This document shows, one piece after another, positions 1 to 10,629 of a stretch of 64,000 nt of DNA (positions within the stretch are counted from its first letter, which is position 1; each line of letters opens with the position of its first letter). Under the pieces are notes generated by a model that was given only the letters and a program-made list of their open reading frames with translations, did no database searches and was not told where the DNA came from. Position numbers and translations under genes: made by a program. The stretch is from NCBI GenBank assembly GCA_030278955.1, contig JAOANR010000010.1, positions 28,956,174 to 29,020,173 of the forward strand, given 5' to 3'. Source of the DNA: Hygrophila difformis (Eukaryota > Streptophyta > Magnoliopsida > Lamiales > Acanthaceae).

Positions 1-341
1 ATTGATATTTGGAATTGTTGCAGAAACAACTAGGTATGAAAGGAATGGCGCAATCACATAAAATCGACATAAAAAATGTATTCATGATATAGGTAATAAA
101 AAATGTGAATATTGGATGGCATCCAGGCAAATGATGATAGGAAAGAAAAGAAAATCACTATGGGAATATAGAGCGTAATATTCACATGACAAGAAAATAT
201 ATTTCTTTAGGATTTTCAAAATAAATTTCTCAGAGCTTAACAGTTGAATGTGCATACCAGTAGTATAGTACTTATATCAAAATCCTAATAAACTAAAATA
301 AATTGCATACCAGAAGTACTTTGATCAAGATTAACTAAGTT

Positions 342-860
342 TTAAATGTTGCTCACTCCCCTACACCTCATAATCTGTGACAGGGCAGAGTGTAATGCAT
401 CCTTCTTTAGCATAAGATACTTTTCTGCATCACCAATTAATTGATCTATCTGGAAACAGACACTCAGTCAATAATTTAAATCATGATTCATGAAAACACA
501 GCAGCATGATGCAGAATTAAGGAATAAGAAACTCATACACAACTTAAACTTGTAGAAGCAAATGAATTACCTAATAGGATCTCTAGTTTAACTGAAACTA
601 CTCAAACATTTGAATAAAAAAAGAAAGACATCTTCACCTGCCCAAAAAGTAGATTATATAAAGTGATATACATAAGTCTGTTTGCCTTTGTAGAAAAAAA
701 CAATGAAATCACCAGAAAGTAAAATGAAGCTACCAGAACCATAATGTATCAGAGAAATAAGTTTACAGTCCTATACAACGTAATTATTAATTGGGTATTA
801 CCTTCAACTTCACGCTTAAAATATCAGTCTTCTCTTGTAAACCCTTGATAAGTGAGAGAT
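342..860 (-). CDS. Two 3'-terminal exons of an unidentified plant gene
   Basis: On the minus strand an open segment 860-802 is preceded by a TAG acceptor and followed by a GTAATA donor. A second segment, 449-345, is preceded by a pyrimidine-rich CAG acceptor, runs in the same phase, and ends in TAA at 344-342. Together they would encode about 54 residues rich in Leu, Lys and Asp/Glu, with the look of an amphipathic helix or coiled coil, ending in ...CRGVSNI. I do not recognise the family. The exons lie downstream of the ROP pseudogene on the same strand, but their sequence does not match a ROP C-terminus, so they probably belong to a different or fused transcript. Clean splice signals and phase agreement are the only support; a chance ORF pair cannot be excluded. 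Confidence 0.33.
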
Positions 861-882
861 CTACAAACCCTAAAGCAAATAT

Positions 883-944
883 CGAGTCTGAGATGACTTT
901 CTATCACAACCATCCAGTCTAAAATGACTTTTTATCACAACTAT
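883..944. repeat. 31-bp tandem duplication
   Basis: Two adjacent 31-bp units share the core ATGACTTTYTATCACAAC and differ at several positions, so the duplication is not recent. It lies in presumed intron sequence just upstream (minus strand) of the 860-802 exon. No function is apparent. Confidence 0.6.
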
Positions 945-1068
945 GACACAAACAAAGTAATGCAATAAGAAGCTAGACAAGAAGGCTGAATTATAAATGT
1001 CATCTAGAATAGGCTCCACTTATGCATTAATTTCGACGAAATAAATTGTATAACCAAATAAACACATG

Positions 1069-2026
1069 CTGTGTTTTTGAACTGCACTTGATATAAACAG
1101 GGGCTCCAATCAGCTTCTTGAGTTTCTCATCTTAAAGAAAATGTGGAGAGCTAATAGTATGACCCCAATTGCTCATAACGAAAGGATAAAATTAGGATTA
1201 GTATGTTGGTGGCAGTATGACCTTACCTGAGCTATGGTAATTGCAACTGCACCAAGATGGTCGAGAAAGAATTGCTTATCATTGCGAAGATCTAGTTGAT
1301 TCATTAAACCAAACCAAACACATGTTTTTAGTTTGCTTTGTGTGGAAAATTGTTAAAAAAAAAATAACAAAACTAATAAAAGAATAAGAATCTAGGTTGA
1401 GGTAAAAGTCACTCGTTAACATCACGTAGAATCAGTACTAAGAGAACATAGCATGCTCAATTGATCCCTAATTCGTTAAAATAGAATAATTCAAATGAAG
1501 AACACAAACTGGGGCCACAGATGTGTTGTAATAGAAGTAGTAACATGAAAGAAAAGGAAATGATCTTACCGAGCTTTGTTCCAACAAGTATTATTGGAAT
1601 ACCTGGGGCATAATGCCTCGATTCCGGTACCCACTGAACAACACCCAGAAAAACCAAATAGGGTCGCATTAGACTGCGAAAGAAATGGAAACAATGGATA
1701 TGCAGGATGCCAGCCATGTAAACAATTCTAACCTTCTTGGCAATATTTTCATAACGGGCCCTGCTGATGAGGGAAAATGTAACAAGGAAAACATCTGCTC
1801 CACGGTAACTCAATGGTCTTAATCTATTCTAATCCTCTTGACCTGTTTCATAATTCATAATAGAAACTAAAACTAAGATTGTTGTATCCCATGGAAAGTG
1901 GTTCAGAAAACAAGGAAGAGGCAAAATGAAGAATCTACCGGCAGTGTCCCACAATCCTAGGTTCACCGTGCTGCCATCCACTACTTCATTCGCAATAAAG
2001 GTATTGAAGACGGTGGGAACATAACC
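1069..2026 (-). pseudogene. ROP/RAC-like small GTPase pseudogene
   Basis: Five exon-like blocks on the minus strand (2026-1939, 1842-1733, 1633-1570, 1291-1227, 1130-1069) match consecutive parts of plant ROP GTPases. They cover the YVPTVF switch I region, the WDTAG G3 motif, the [13 protein letters not shown] switch II region, the [17 protein letters not shown]4 region, DLRNDKQFF, and the KLIGAPVYIKCSSKTQ G5 region. Introns have GT/AG borders in conserved phases, so this is a decayed genomic copy, not a processed one. The Tyr codon of the invariant QEDY motif is TAG (1831-1829), and the last block joins out of frame unless one base has been lost at its acceptor. The P-loop exon and the prenylated C-terminus are not found; an LTR begins about 75 bp upstream of the first block. 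Live ROPs are plasma-membrane switches for polarity and cytoskeleton; this copy cannot make one. Confidence 0.85.
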
Positions 2027-2433
2027 CTGAACCAATTTAAACAACCAACTATAAATTTTGGGGTCTACATTCTACAAGGAGTTAAGACAAATGTTACTTA
2101 TGGTTAGTGAAAATTGCCAAAATTGTCCATTATTTCCAATCCATTTTCGTGTCTGAGACGGACGTTTTGATCGTATTCCCATCTTATTTTAATAAGAAAG
2201 CCGTTGAATTCGACAAATTAATGCGAGTTTGTAAGAATAATAAGCTGGTAATGAAAAACACAAAAATATGTAATTTTAATTGCATTTGTGTTCCAAAAAC
2301 ATGAAAAAAAAGGAAAAAGAAAAGAAAAAAGAATGAAACGATGGGCAAAAGAATAAAATAGCCCACAAAAATAAAAAAGATGGGAAAAGAATGAAAATTC
2401 CACAAAATGAAATTTTTGGCTAAGTGTTGAAAG

Positions 2434-2776
2434 GCAATTCGGTCTAGGCAATTCGATTTACACCGAATTGCCCATGTAGACCGAATTGCTGAAAGAGGAG
2501 AACGAAAATGATGATTAGTGTTGAGAAAAGAAGCAAGATGCCCAATTCGGTTTATGCAATTCGATTTACACCGAATTGATTGCATAGACCGAATTGATGC
2601 AAAACAAGGAGGCCAAGCAGGAGACCATGAGCAATTCGAAACATGCAATTCGGTCTACATTTAAACCGAATTGATGTTGAAGACCACAATCCAGCCAAAG
2701 ATCAAGAAAGAAAGTCTTCAAGCAATTCGATGTCCACCAATTCGGTCTATACCGCATTGCATTTGGAGACCGAATT
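2434..2776. repeat. AATTCGGT palindrome cluster 1 (upstream of TATA)
   Basis: At least seven copies of CAATTCGGTYTA or its complement TARACCGAATTG alternate in opposite orientation, so neighbouring copies pair as inverted repeats, some nested (an outer pair enclosing an inner pair near 2540-2600). The spacers between pairs are unrelated. The cluster lies just upstream of the TATA box at about 2871. Confidence 0.8.
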
Positions 2777-2868
2777 AAGTTAAAAAAATATCCAGGTGAA
2801 GCTGTGGAACACGTGGGAAAGGCATGCCATTGCTAATGGGCCCTGATGGGCCTAAGGTTTTGAAGAAC

Positions 2869-2878
2869 AAGTATAAAA
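2869..2878 (+). promoter_or_regulatory. Putative TATA box of LTR X1
   Basis: A GTATAAAAGC element follows the palindrome cluster and a GGGCC-rich stretch. It sits at the position where the homologous LTR on the minus strand has TATAAATA (40339-40346). Confidence 0.5.
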
Positions 2879-3762
2879 GCTAATTCTCACCAACATAAAA
2901 TATATATCAGAATACAGATTCCAACCCTAATCACTTGGTAGAGAACAAGGGGTACCAGGTTCTTCACCCCTTAAGGGTTAGGTAGGTAGATTAGTTAGTT
3001 TAATTTCATGCACTTTAGGTTAGTTTTTAATGTTTTGATCTTAGTTTAGTTTGTAAAAGCTTGTTACTACCATTTAGAGTAGCCATTTCCATATTTTTAC
3101 ATGCTTTTTAGTTAGAATAAACCATACCTTCAATTTAATGATGGTTTTGGGTTATTTAATATGCTTTCAAGTGTTTAATACAAAGAATATTTCCAGAAAT
3201 GGATTTTGTCTCATATGTTTTACACTCTTTAAATGCTTTCTTTAGCAATATATATGGTAGAATGAATGTTTGTTTCAACTAGGTTACATTTAATGTGTTT
3301 CTAGTTGGTCTTCATTCTTAATAAATGCATGTTTAGTGGGTTTTGGTGTGGTTTTATGCTTTAGAGCTCAAATAAGTGTTCTTAGGTGTTTTAGATAATT
3401 TAAGGCTTCTTAGAAATGGGTTTTACATGCTTTATTATATTATTCTTGCTTAGATATCTTGTTTAATGTCGCATTAGATAATTTAAGTGTTCTTATTTTA
3501 TGCATGATGTTTTTAGAATTATAGGTTATTTTAGGTTGTTTAGTCTTTGAATTTCTTGTTTGAGTTTTAGGTTATAATCCATGCTTTTATCCACTGAACA
3601 TGTATAATTTTAGATAACCACAAAATATTCACAAGTATGGCTGCGAGATGACACTGATGTGAAATGAGTGATGGGGTCAATCCCATCTATCATAAACCAC
3701 ATCAGCTTAGAAACCACAGTGATATTTGTGAACACAAAAATACACTTATGTGAAAAAGGTAT

Positions 3763-4262
3763 GCAATTCGGTCTAAGGCAATTCGGTCTACACCGAATTG
3801 CACCGAATTGCCCATGAAGACAAAGTTGCATGGTAAAATCATTTTTTATTTCCTTCATGAGAAAATTTCATGCAATTCATGTAGTTTCCATGCAATTCGG
3901 TCTATGCAATTCGGTATATACCGAATTGACCGAATTGCACATATAGACCGAATTGACTGCAGAAACCACATTGTATGCATTATCATCCCTTCCTGCCTTA
4001 GTTTATTTTTCTTGTTAAACCAATTCGATTTGCCAATTCGGTCTATACCGAATTACCCTGGTAAATCGAATTAAACACTCTTTTTGAAGAAAATGCCTTA
4101 GCCAAATTTGAGTAAGGGGATAACCCCATCAATTCGCTTTGTCCAAATTTGGTTTATACCGAATTGCTAGACAAACCGAATTAGAAGATGCTATCTCACA
4201 TCTTTGCAATGATTAATTGGGTAAGATAATACTTCATTTCTCATGCATAGTCAATTCGGTTT
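3763..4262. repeat. AATTCGGT palindrome cluster 2 (downstream of TATA)
   Basis: The same CAATTCGGT/ACCGAATTG inverted repeats as in cluster 1 recur 0.9-1.4 kb downstream of the TATA box, again as nested pairs (clearest at 3894-3952 and 4020-4060). The N gap starts a few bases after the last half-site, so the cluster may continue. Confidence 0.8.
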
Positions 4263-4268
4263 ATATTT

Positions 4269-4768
4269 NNNNNNNNNNNNNNNNNNNNNNNNNNNNNNNN
4301 NNNNNNNNNNNNNNNNNNNNNNNNNNNNNNNNNNNNNNNNNNNNNNNNNNNNNNNNNNNNNNNNNNNNNNNNNNNNNNNNNNNNNNNNNNNNNNNNNNNN
4401 NNNNNNNNNNNNNNNNNNNNNNNNNNNNNNNNNNNNNNNNNNNNNNNNNNNNNNNNNNNNNNNNNNNNNNNNNNNNNNNNNNNNNNNNNNNNNNNNNNNN
4501 NNNNNNNNNNNNNNNNNNNNNNNNNNNNNNNNNNNNNNNNNNNNNNNNNNNNNNNNNNNNNNNNNNNNNNNNNNNNNNNNNNNNNNNNNNNNNNNNNNNN
4601 NNNNNNNNNNNNNNNNNNNNNNNNNNNNNNNNNNNNNNNNNNNNNNNNNNNNNNNNNNNNNNNNNNNNNNNNNNNNNNNNNNNNNNNNNNNNNNNNNNNN
4701 NNNNNNNNNNNNNNNNNNNNNNNNNNNNNNNNNNNNNNNNNNNNNNNNNNNNNNNNNNNNNNNNNNNN
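4269..4768. other. Assembly gap (500 N)
   Basis: A run of exactly 500 N, the conventional placeholder for a gap of unknown size. It breaks LTR X1 on the left and a copia integrase fragment on the right. Confidence 1.
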
Positions 4769-5539
4769 ACCCCCACACTTTTAAGTATTTATAGGATGGT
4801 CTCTTTCCTTTCCATAATTCATACAGAGTTTAGTCTTCGGTTTTTCGAGGAATTCTATTTAATAAATAGTTTCCCGTCAAGATAGCTTCTCCCCACATAT
4901 TGGGAGGTAGTCCCGAACATAGTAACATTGCATTCATCATTTCTTTTTCGTTTAATGTTCTATTTTTCCGTTCGGCTACTCCATTGGATTGAGGTGAATA
5001 GGGTGCAGTCACTTCATGAATGATTCCATGTTGTGCGCAAAAGTTACCAATTGGTACTCCATATTTACCACCTCTATCGCTTCTTAATCTTTTTATTATT
5101 TTACCAAGTTGATTTTCAACTTCACTTTTGTCAAGAATAAATTTTCTTTTTTTCAAGAGCTTCATCCTTGCTTTTTAGCAAAAATACCTACCAATATTTT
5201 GTGGTATCATCAATAAAGGTAATAAAATATTTATTACCCCCTCGTGTTTGAACATTTTCCAAATCACAAACATAGGTATGGAGTAGTTCAAGTGGTTCAG
5301 TGTTACGTTGTACCGATTGGTTCGGATCTTCTGTTGTCTTCTTTGATGCGAAGTCTAACAATCAGATCTTCCAAAGACATCTGCTTTCGTTTGTGCTTGA
5401 GATAGTTTTTGAAATCTTTCCAAGCCGGTGGCAACTTTTCGATGATGGCAGCCATTTGAAAGGTTTCGCCTATCGCCATGCCCTCAGTGAGGATTTCGTG
5501 AATTATGATTTGTATCTCTTACACTTGGCTTATCAATGT
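4769..5539 (-). pseudogene. Ty1/copia relic: gag fused to integrase
   Basis: Reading on the minus strand from 5539, a copia gag segment (UBN2-type, with EKLPPAWKDFKNYLKHKRK and SLEDLIVRLRIKEDN) runs to about 5290. It passes directly into the integrase core (RGGNKYFITFIDD, SDRGGKYG, HEVTAPYSPQSNGVAERKNRT, NMWGEAI, SYKYLKVWG) and then meets the N gap. The zinc knuckle, protease and first part of integrase are missing at the junction. Several in-frame stops are present, for example after TTKYW and after PRKTED. The upstream part of gag is cut off at 5540 by the SIRE-type element's LTR, so this relic is the older target of that insertion. Gag and integrase motifs suggest a TNT1/Tork-like lineage, which is less certain than the copia assignment. 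Confidence 0.85.
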
Positions 5540-6456
5540 TGTTAGGTCCGTTTGCGTGGATAACCAATTAAGTAGTCCTGAAAACTAGTTCAAGCACCTT
5601 TCGTGGACACGTTAAACAGTTTAAGAAATTAAGCAGCGGAAAGTAAATAAAATGTGAAAATAAAGACCTCAAGGCTTGTTGACCCAGTTCGGCACAAGCC
5701 TACATCTGGGGGATACCAATCCAGGAGATTCACTAATTGTTTTGATTTGATCCTCGATCTAAACAATAGTGAATTGTTTCGCCCAACTCCAATCACCAAG
5801 CGGACTGAATTGCAGACCAAGACACTCCCCCTGTCTTGGTGAAGATCTCCCCGACCTTGCTTCAATCCCTTGAAGGCTCCTCCTTCAAGTTTGCCCTTGG
5901 TCGAAACCTGTTGGCGACTCTCCTTGATCTTTTCAATTAAGCTCTTGAGTTTGACGACTTCCTCGAAACCCTTGATTGAATTTGTCAACTTCAATCAAGC
6001 ACTCTGTAGCTCTCTATCGATCAATCCACCCGAGGAAATGGTTGATCGGAATTCTTCCTTCGAGATGATAACTCGTGAACACGGAAGGAATATGATTCTC
6101 TCTTCACAAAATACTCTCGATTACTCAAGTGTGTAAGTCAATTCATTCAGCGACGGATCCATTCCTTGGCCGCCCTATTTGAAGAGAATCACCTTGTCTC
6201 TATTCTAAGGTAGAAGATCTTCTTTCCATATATGCGCGGATCCTTAGAATAGAGTTGCCCGAATTAAGAGATTGTAGTTTCCATACTTCGTGTGCAAGAT
6301 CCGGGCAGAAGATCAGCTAGCCGTTGGAGAATCTTCATGAGTATATTCGCCAGCTCTTCTTCCTTTACATTGTTTGTCTGCTGTTGACGAGGTTGGTCCA
6401 ACAAAGTAGTTCAGACATCGGTTGTGAACACATTTGCTCAAAACTGGTTTCCAACA
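5540..6456 (-). mobile_element. 3' LTR of SIRE-type copia element
   Basis: On the minus strand this LTR begins TGTTGGAAACC at 6456 and ends GGACCTAACA at 5540, with standard TG...CA termini. The copy starting at 26229 is the partner LTR; over the roughly 630 visible aligned bases I see three substitutions and two single-base indels, which indicates a fairly recent insertion. The GATCTTCACCAAGACAG region near 5820 and the box GGTATCCCCCAGATGTAGG are also recognisable in the copia LTR at the right edge of the window. The left flank is the copia relic; the other target-site copy lies in or beyond the second gap, so the target duplication cannot be checked. Confidence 0.9.
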
Positions 6457-6917
6457 ATCTCCCCCTTTTTGGCAGAATGTGGGCCAGTATAAGAGTTGAT
6501 TCAACCGATGTCCAAACAATAAATACAAGAACAGAATTAAAGAGAACTTCCCATCGATTCCCAACCACCGATTACAAGTATTCCCAAGGCAAGACAAACT
6601 AACCTAATGCTCCGTACAAGAATGCCTATTAGAAATCTAGGAGCATTCACAACAAAACAAGCACATGGCAATCATAATGAAATAAAGTATGTAAGAGCAC
6701 AAAATTATTACAGGCCATAGTGCGATTGTTCATCAGTTCAAAAGAGTTCATAATATGCAAAAAAAAATTTACCCAACAGCAGTAGCAGAGGTGGTTCAGA
6801 CTCCTTCCAGAGGTGGTGCAGACCCCTTCCTTCAAGTGGCCAGAGGAACCGATCAACATCATCGGTTAGATCAACTTTACTCCCCCTCTGGCACACCTTT
6901 TGCCCAAAAAGGGCATA
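6457..6917 (-). promoter_or_regulatory. Polypurine tract and 3' untranslated region of SIRE-type element
   Basis: Directly upstream of the 3' LTR (minus strand) is AAAAAGGGGGAGAT (6470-6457), the polypurine tract that primes plus-strand DNA synthesis. The rest of the interval to the third-ORF stop is non-coding; I see no gene in it. Confidence 0.85.
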
Positions 6918-7932
6918 TTACTCTGAGGCATCAGAGGAATCAGCATCAGACTCGCTGGACTCCTCCTCTGGATTGGTATCCAATGGTTCATCTTCATCCG
7001 ACCAGACATCAGGAAGCTGCCTGAGCATCTTTTCCGCGGATTGAACCTGCATATGGACTTGAGCTTCCAACACTTTGAGATGATTGATATGGTCAGTGAG
7101 ATCATCACGGAGCTGGGAAAAAGCATCCTTCGCAGGGATCCTTCCTCCTGGTCCAGCCAGGTCTGGCTTCTTCTTGGCAAAGTTGGCAGAGAGTTTGAAG
7201 TCAGCAATATCCTCAGGACGATCATGTTTGCTCCCCATGATGTGAAGGTGCTTCAGGTACTCCGAGATGAGACCAGGGAATGGAAGTGTGGTGTTATACT
7301 TCCTCTTGACTTTTCCAGCAAATCCCAGCATTGCACAAGTGCGCCATAATTGATCTCATATTTCTGGTCTATAGCAAACAACAGCTTACACATGCTTTTT
7401 GACACAACAGAATGGTTAGCAGTGGGCATGATATTGTGAGCACACAACTTATACAGCATAGCAAATCTTTGAGTCAGAACTCCTGCACTCAAACCTTTTC
7501 CTTGAAATCTTTTCCCTTCCACTCCAGAGAGTGTTTCAGCAATAGTGTTCATAGGGAATTTTGCACTTCGAGAGTAAACAGATTTTAGAGAAGTGCGGGG
7601 TACCTGGAGAAAGCGATTCAAGGCCCTGGCTTTGAGTTCAAACAGTTCTCCATGGGCATAGCCAAGTTCGAGCCAGGGGCTCTTGGTGTTGAGGACTTCA
7701 GAGCTCAGGTTTGCATAAAAATGCCTAACTAGCTGTCCCTTGTATTGCTTGATCTCAGTTCCCCAGAACAAAAGGGACCTCTCCTCCAGGTACTTGTGCC
7801 ACCCCATCTCCTCGTATCGTTCCGCAGCAAAGTGAATCTCAGGATGGACCCTCATCTTCTCCAGGACAGTTGAGAAGTAGTGCTTGGACACTTCATAATA
7901 GAAGTCAATGGAAATGGCGTTCCCGGCATCAA
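6918..7932 (-). pseudogene. SIRE-type third ORF, C-terminal part (plant-transposon-protein-like domain)
   Basis: This is the downstream half of the ORF interrupted by element A. It reads in frame with the part at 19404-20759 when A and one copy of the ATCAA target duplication are removed. It contains a globular domain of about 200 residues. The pattern YEEMGWHKYLEE...VRHFYANL...ELKARALNRFL resembles the 'putative plant transposon protein' (Transposase_32-like) family seen in extra ORFs of plant retrotransposons. An acidic Ser/Glu/Asp tail (DEDEPLDTNPEEESSESDA) ends at 6918. A one-base shift near 7335 moves the frame, so it no longer reads through. The position downstream of pol is where SIRE/Maximus elements carry their so-called env-like ORF; I see no signal peptide or membrane segment, so an envelope role is not supported. 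Confidence 0.7.
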
Positions 7933-8321
7933 TGTAATACCCGTGAATTTTCCATCATAAAATAAAACGATAATTAAATAAATAAATAATGAATAAATAA
8001 ATACCATAAATAAATAAATGAATCCAGCAAATAAATAAATAAATAAAGATAAGGAAATGAGAAATGGGAGTTTAACTCAAAAAGGAATTTAATTAGATAA
8101 GAAGAATTATTAAAGGTAAATAAATTGTACACCAAAACCCGACACTAATGAACTCGAGGATTCGAGTCCAAAACATCCAATTAGACTCGAGCGAAAATTT
8201 AGAGAGAAAGTAGAAACCCGAAGATACCCCGGAAACCGGAATTCGGGAGCATAGAGGGATAGGAACCCGAAAGAGAGGCGGAAAGGCACGACGGATCGCA
8301 CGACCCGCCCGGACCGAAGTC

Positions 8322-8395
8322 CAGGCAAGAGTCGCGCGGTGGCCGCGCGGTCAAAGGGGAATCGCCGCGCCACGGCCGCGCCACCCCACAAATTT
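8322..8395. promoter_or_regulatory. GC-rich palindromic block upstream of LTR A TATA box
   Basis: CGCGCGGTGGCCGCGCGG and the following CGCCGCGCCACGGCCGCGCC are clustered self-complementary CpG-rich words in otherwise AT-rich DNA. Equivalent blocks occur in the LTRs of C (near 43100 and 59590), D (near 48690 and 53660) and E (near 62290). Confidence 0.7.
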
Positions 8396-8506
8396 GTTTG
8401 TTGCGTGAATCTCTCGCCCGAACGCGGATTTTTCGACTTTCGGTTGAACATCTCTCGACCCAAGACCTTTAGGTCAGATGTTGGACGCCTTATGACTTGG
8501 GAAATC

Positions 8507-8514
8507 TATAAATA
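8507..8514 (+). promoter_or_regulatory. TATA box of 5' LTR A
   Basis: TATAAATA followed by a GC-containing leader. The same element is at 17377-17384 in the 3' LTR, and in minus orientation in the LTRs of C (59428-59435 and 42938-42945). Confidence 0.7.
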
Positions 8515-10370
8515 AACCCCTCGGGAGCCCCGAACAAGTTTACAAAACCCTATAACATTCTATACATTCGAAACCCTAAATCCGGAGTCGTCGGAGGCAC
8601 GAAACCAAGACGAACGCTGTTGGACGAGTTTCCCTACAGATCTCCATAGTCGTGGTAAGTCTCGATCCAATCTCTAGTCAATAAACGATTCGAAAACGAA
8701 TCCTAATCATCTCCTTTTTCTTTCTACACCCCGTATTGGATCTAGATCGTAGAACCCGACGAACGGAGAGGAGAAACGGTGGACTGGAAGCCACGCCTTC
8801 GAATAGATGCTCCCGGACGTTCGTAAACTCGGTAAGTTAAATCTTACATTGTTTTGGGATGAATTAAAACATTCAAAACTAAAAGATTAACAAGAAACCG
8901 TAAATCTGTCAATCTAAACTTTCTACCGGCGCAACAGATTTGATGAATTTTTCCGAACCAAAAAACGAACTCAAACGGAAAAACTTAAAACACAAAAAAC
9001 GTTCCTAAGACTTAGATCTAGCTACTGTAAATTTTTGAGAATTTTTGGAATTGATTTAATATGTGAAAACCCATCGAAACCGAGCTGTTGGAATCTAGAT
9101 CTTGAAATCTTGAACAGAACTTAGGAATGATCTTGATCACGTTTTTGACATAGGATCTAGACTGTTTTAGATCTTTGGCCGAACATGAAAGTTGTAGATA
9201 ATTGTCTTAAAATGATCTCTGTCAAATTTCATTAAATTTGGAGTTGAATTGGTATGGTAGAAGTCGAAATCTTTAAACTGTGACACATTAAACTCGGACA
9301 GAATTATTCTTATGCGAAAATTGGTGATTTTGACCTACTTAGGTATCTCGGATCGAAAAAGTTAAAACACGAAACTTGTAGATCTTGATGTTTCCGAGTC
9401 AGATATGAAGGTTTGGAATTTTTGGAGTTAAATCTGATTTTAGACGAATTTTAGAGTAAACTGTGGGTTACCGAAACGAAATCTTGAAATCTTGTTGAAA
9501 CATGGAATTAACCTGTAGGGTTGAAACGAGTTGAGATATTATTTTTAAATAAATATAATTGAAGTCAGATTTTTAAAATTAAATCCCCTTATAAACTTGA
9601 TAAATTAAAATTAGGGGTGAGTGCTCTGCAGGGTGCCCCCTAACGATTCACTTCGTGTCGTAATGGACGATGGTGACCCCGCGCGCTAAACTTGAGATAT
9701 GGATTGCCTAAACGGCGAAATATAGAGCCTACACTCTCGTGAACATCCATATGGGTTTCTCGAGGCTCCGGAGTGGTACTGGGTATGGCTGATACGGTTG
9801 CAGCCGCCGGGCTACCGGATAAACTTGTTGACATCGCGATTTTATCGTGAAACTTTGAAATACCAAATCGGGGATGTAATGGGGATTCTAAATTAAATTA
9901 AACTAGATTAAATTGTGTTGTTGTCCAATTAAATTATTTAAATGCTTTATTTAAATTATGGCTTTTGTCTTAAACCATGCGATATGTGTTATTAAATAGA
10001 GCCCTGAGATAAATTATGCTATTGGTTAGTTGATTAGATTAGATTAAATATTATGTCATTATCATGCTTTTGTTAAATTATTAAATTAATGGCTTTTAAA
10101 CCCTACGATCATGCATGTGTTAACTTACTCAGCAATTTTGCTGACCCAAACCATTTTTATTCCTTTCCTTACAGAATATGTGGAATGAGCATGTGTGAGC
10201 ACGGTTCATGCATGGGATTTTGGGGAACACTTATTTTGCTTTTAAATTTCGTACTTAGACTATATTATGAACGGGCCTGTTTAACCCATGTTTTGGCCAT
10301 GTCGGCCCTATTTATATTTTCCGCTGCGATACTGTACTAAACCATTTATTTCCGCTGCGCTATACTATTA

Positions 10371-10629
10371 CTCCCTCTGTCCCATTTAACCTGTCTTGTT
10401 TGATTTTTGCACACAATCCAATGCACTTTTTCAACTGTTAATATCTCAAAATATATACAATAAAAGATTATGTAAAATATATATTATAAAACTATATGAT
10501 TATACGATTCTAACAAGACCGAACTCGGCTATTTTTCCTCAAATATATACTTGTAATAATATTGAGTCAAAGTTAAACAATGAACAGTACCAAAAAGTCA
10601 AACAGACAGGTTAGCTGGGACGGAGGGAG
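10371..10629. mobile_element. Stowaway-type MITE (259 bp) in 5' LTR of A
   Basis: Begins CTCCCTCTGTCCCA and ends with the complementary TGGGACGGAGGGAG, the terminal inverted repeat typical of Stowaway (Tc1/mariner) MITEs. It is flanked by TA on both sides (10369-10370 and 10630-10631). The 3' LTR of A lacks it and keeps a single TA, an empty-site comparison inside one element. It has no coding capacity and depends on a mariner-like transposase in trans. Confidence 0.93.

Larger units (their letters stand above)
2101..4268 (+). mobile_element. Athila-like LTR (X1), right end lost in gap
   Basis: From about 2101 the sequence aligns by eye, block after block, with the reverse complement of the LTR ending at 40962. 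Shared blocks are the start (CCATTATTTYCAATCCATTT), the AATAATAAGCTGG box, the CCAAAAACATGA plus A-rich tract, GGGCC-type motifs, a TATA box near 2871, and a T-rich leader. The LTR is plus oriented and runs into the N gap, so its end, PBS and internal region are unknown. It carries two clusters of AATTCGGT palindromes where the other LTR carries TTGTCGCGG palindromes. About 2.9-3.7 kb is AT-rich leader with many TTTAGG-like words and no credible ORF. The exact first base is uncertain by a few nucleotides. Confidence 0.6.

Noticed and set aside
4217..4885. ORFs running through N stretches (also 26819-27490)
   Set aside because: Open only because N codons are not read as stops.
8110..8463. 117-residue minus-strand ORF, repeated at 16980-17333
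   Set aside because: Present in both LTRs of A, overlaps the GC-rich promoter block, and has no recognisable domain; an LTR by-product.
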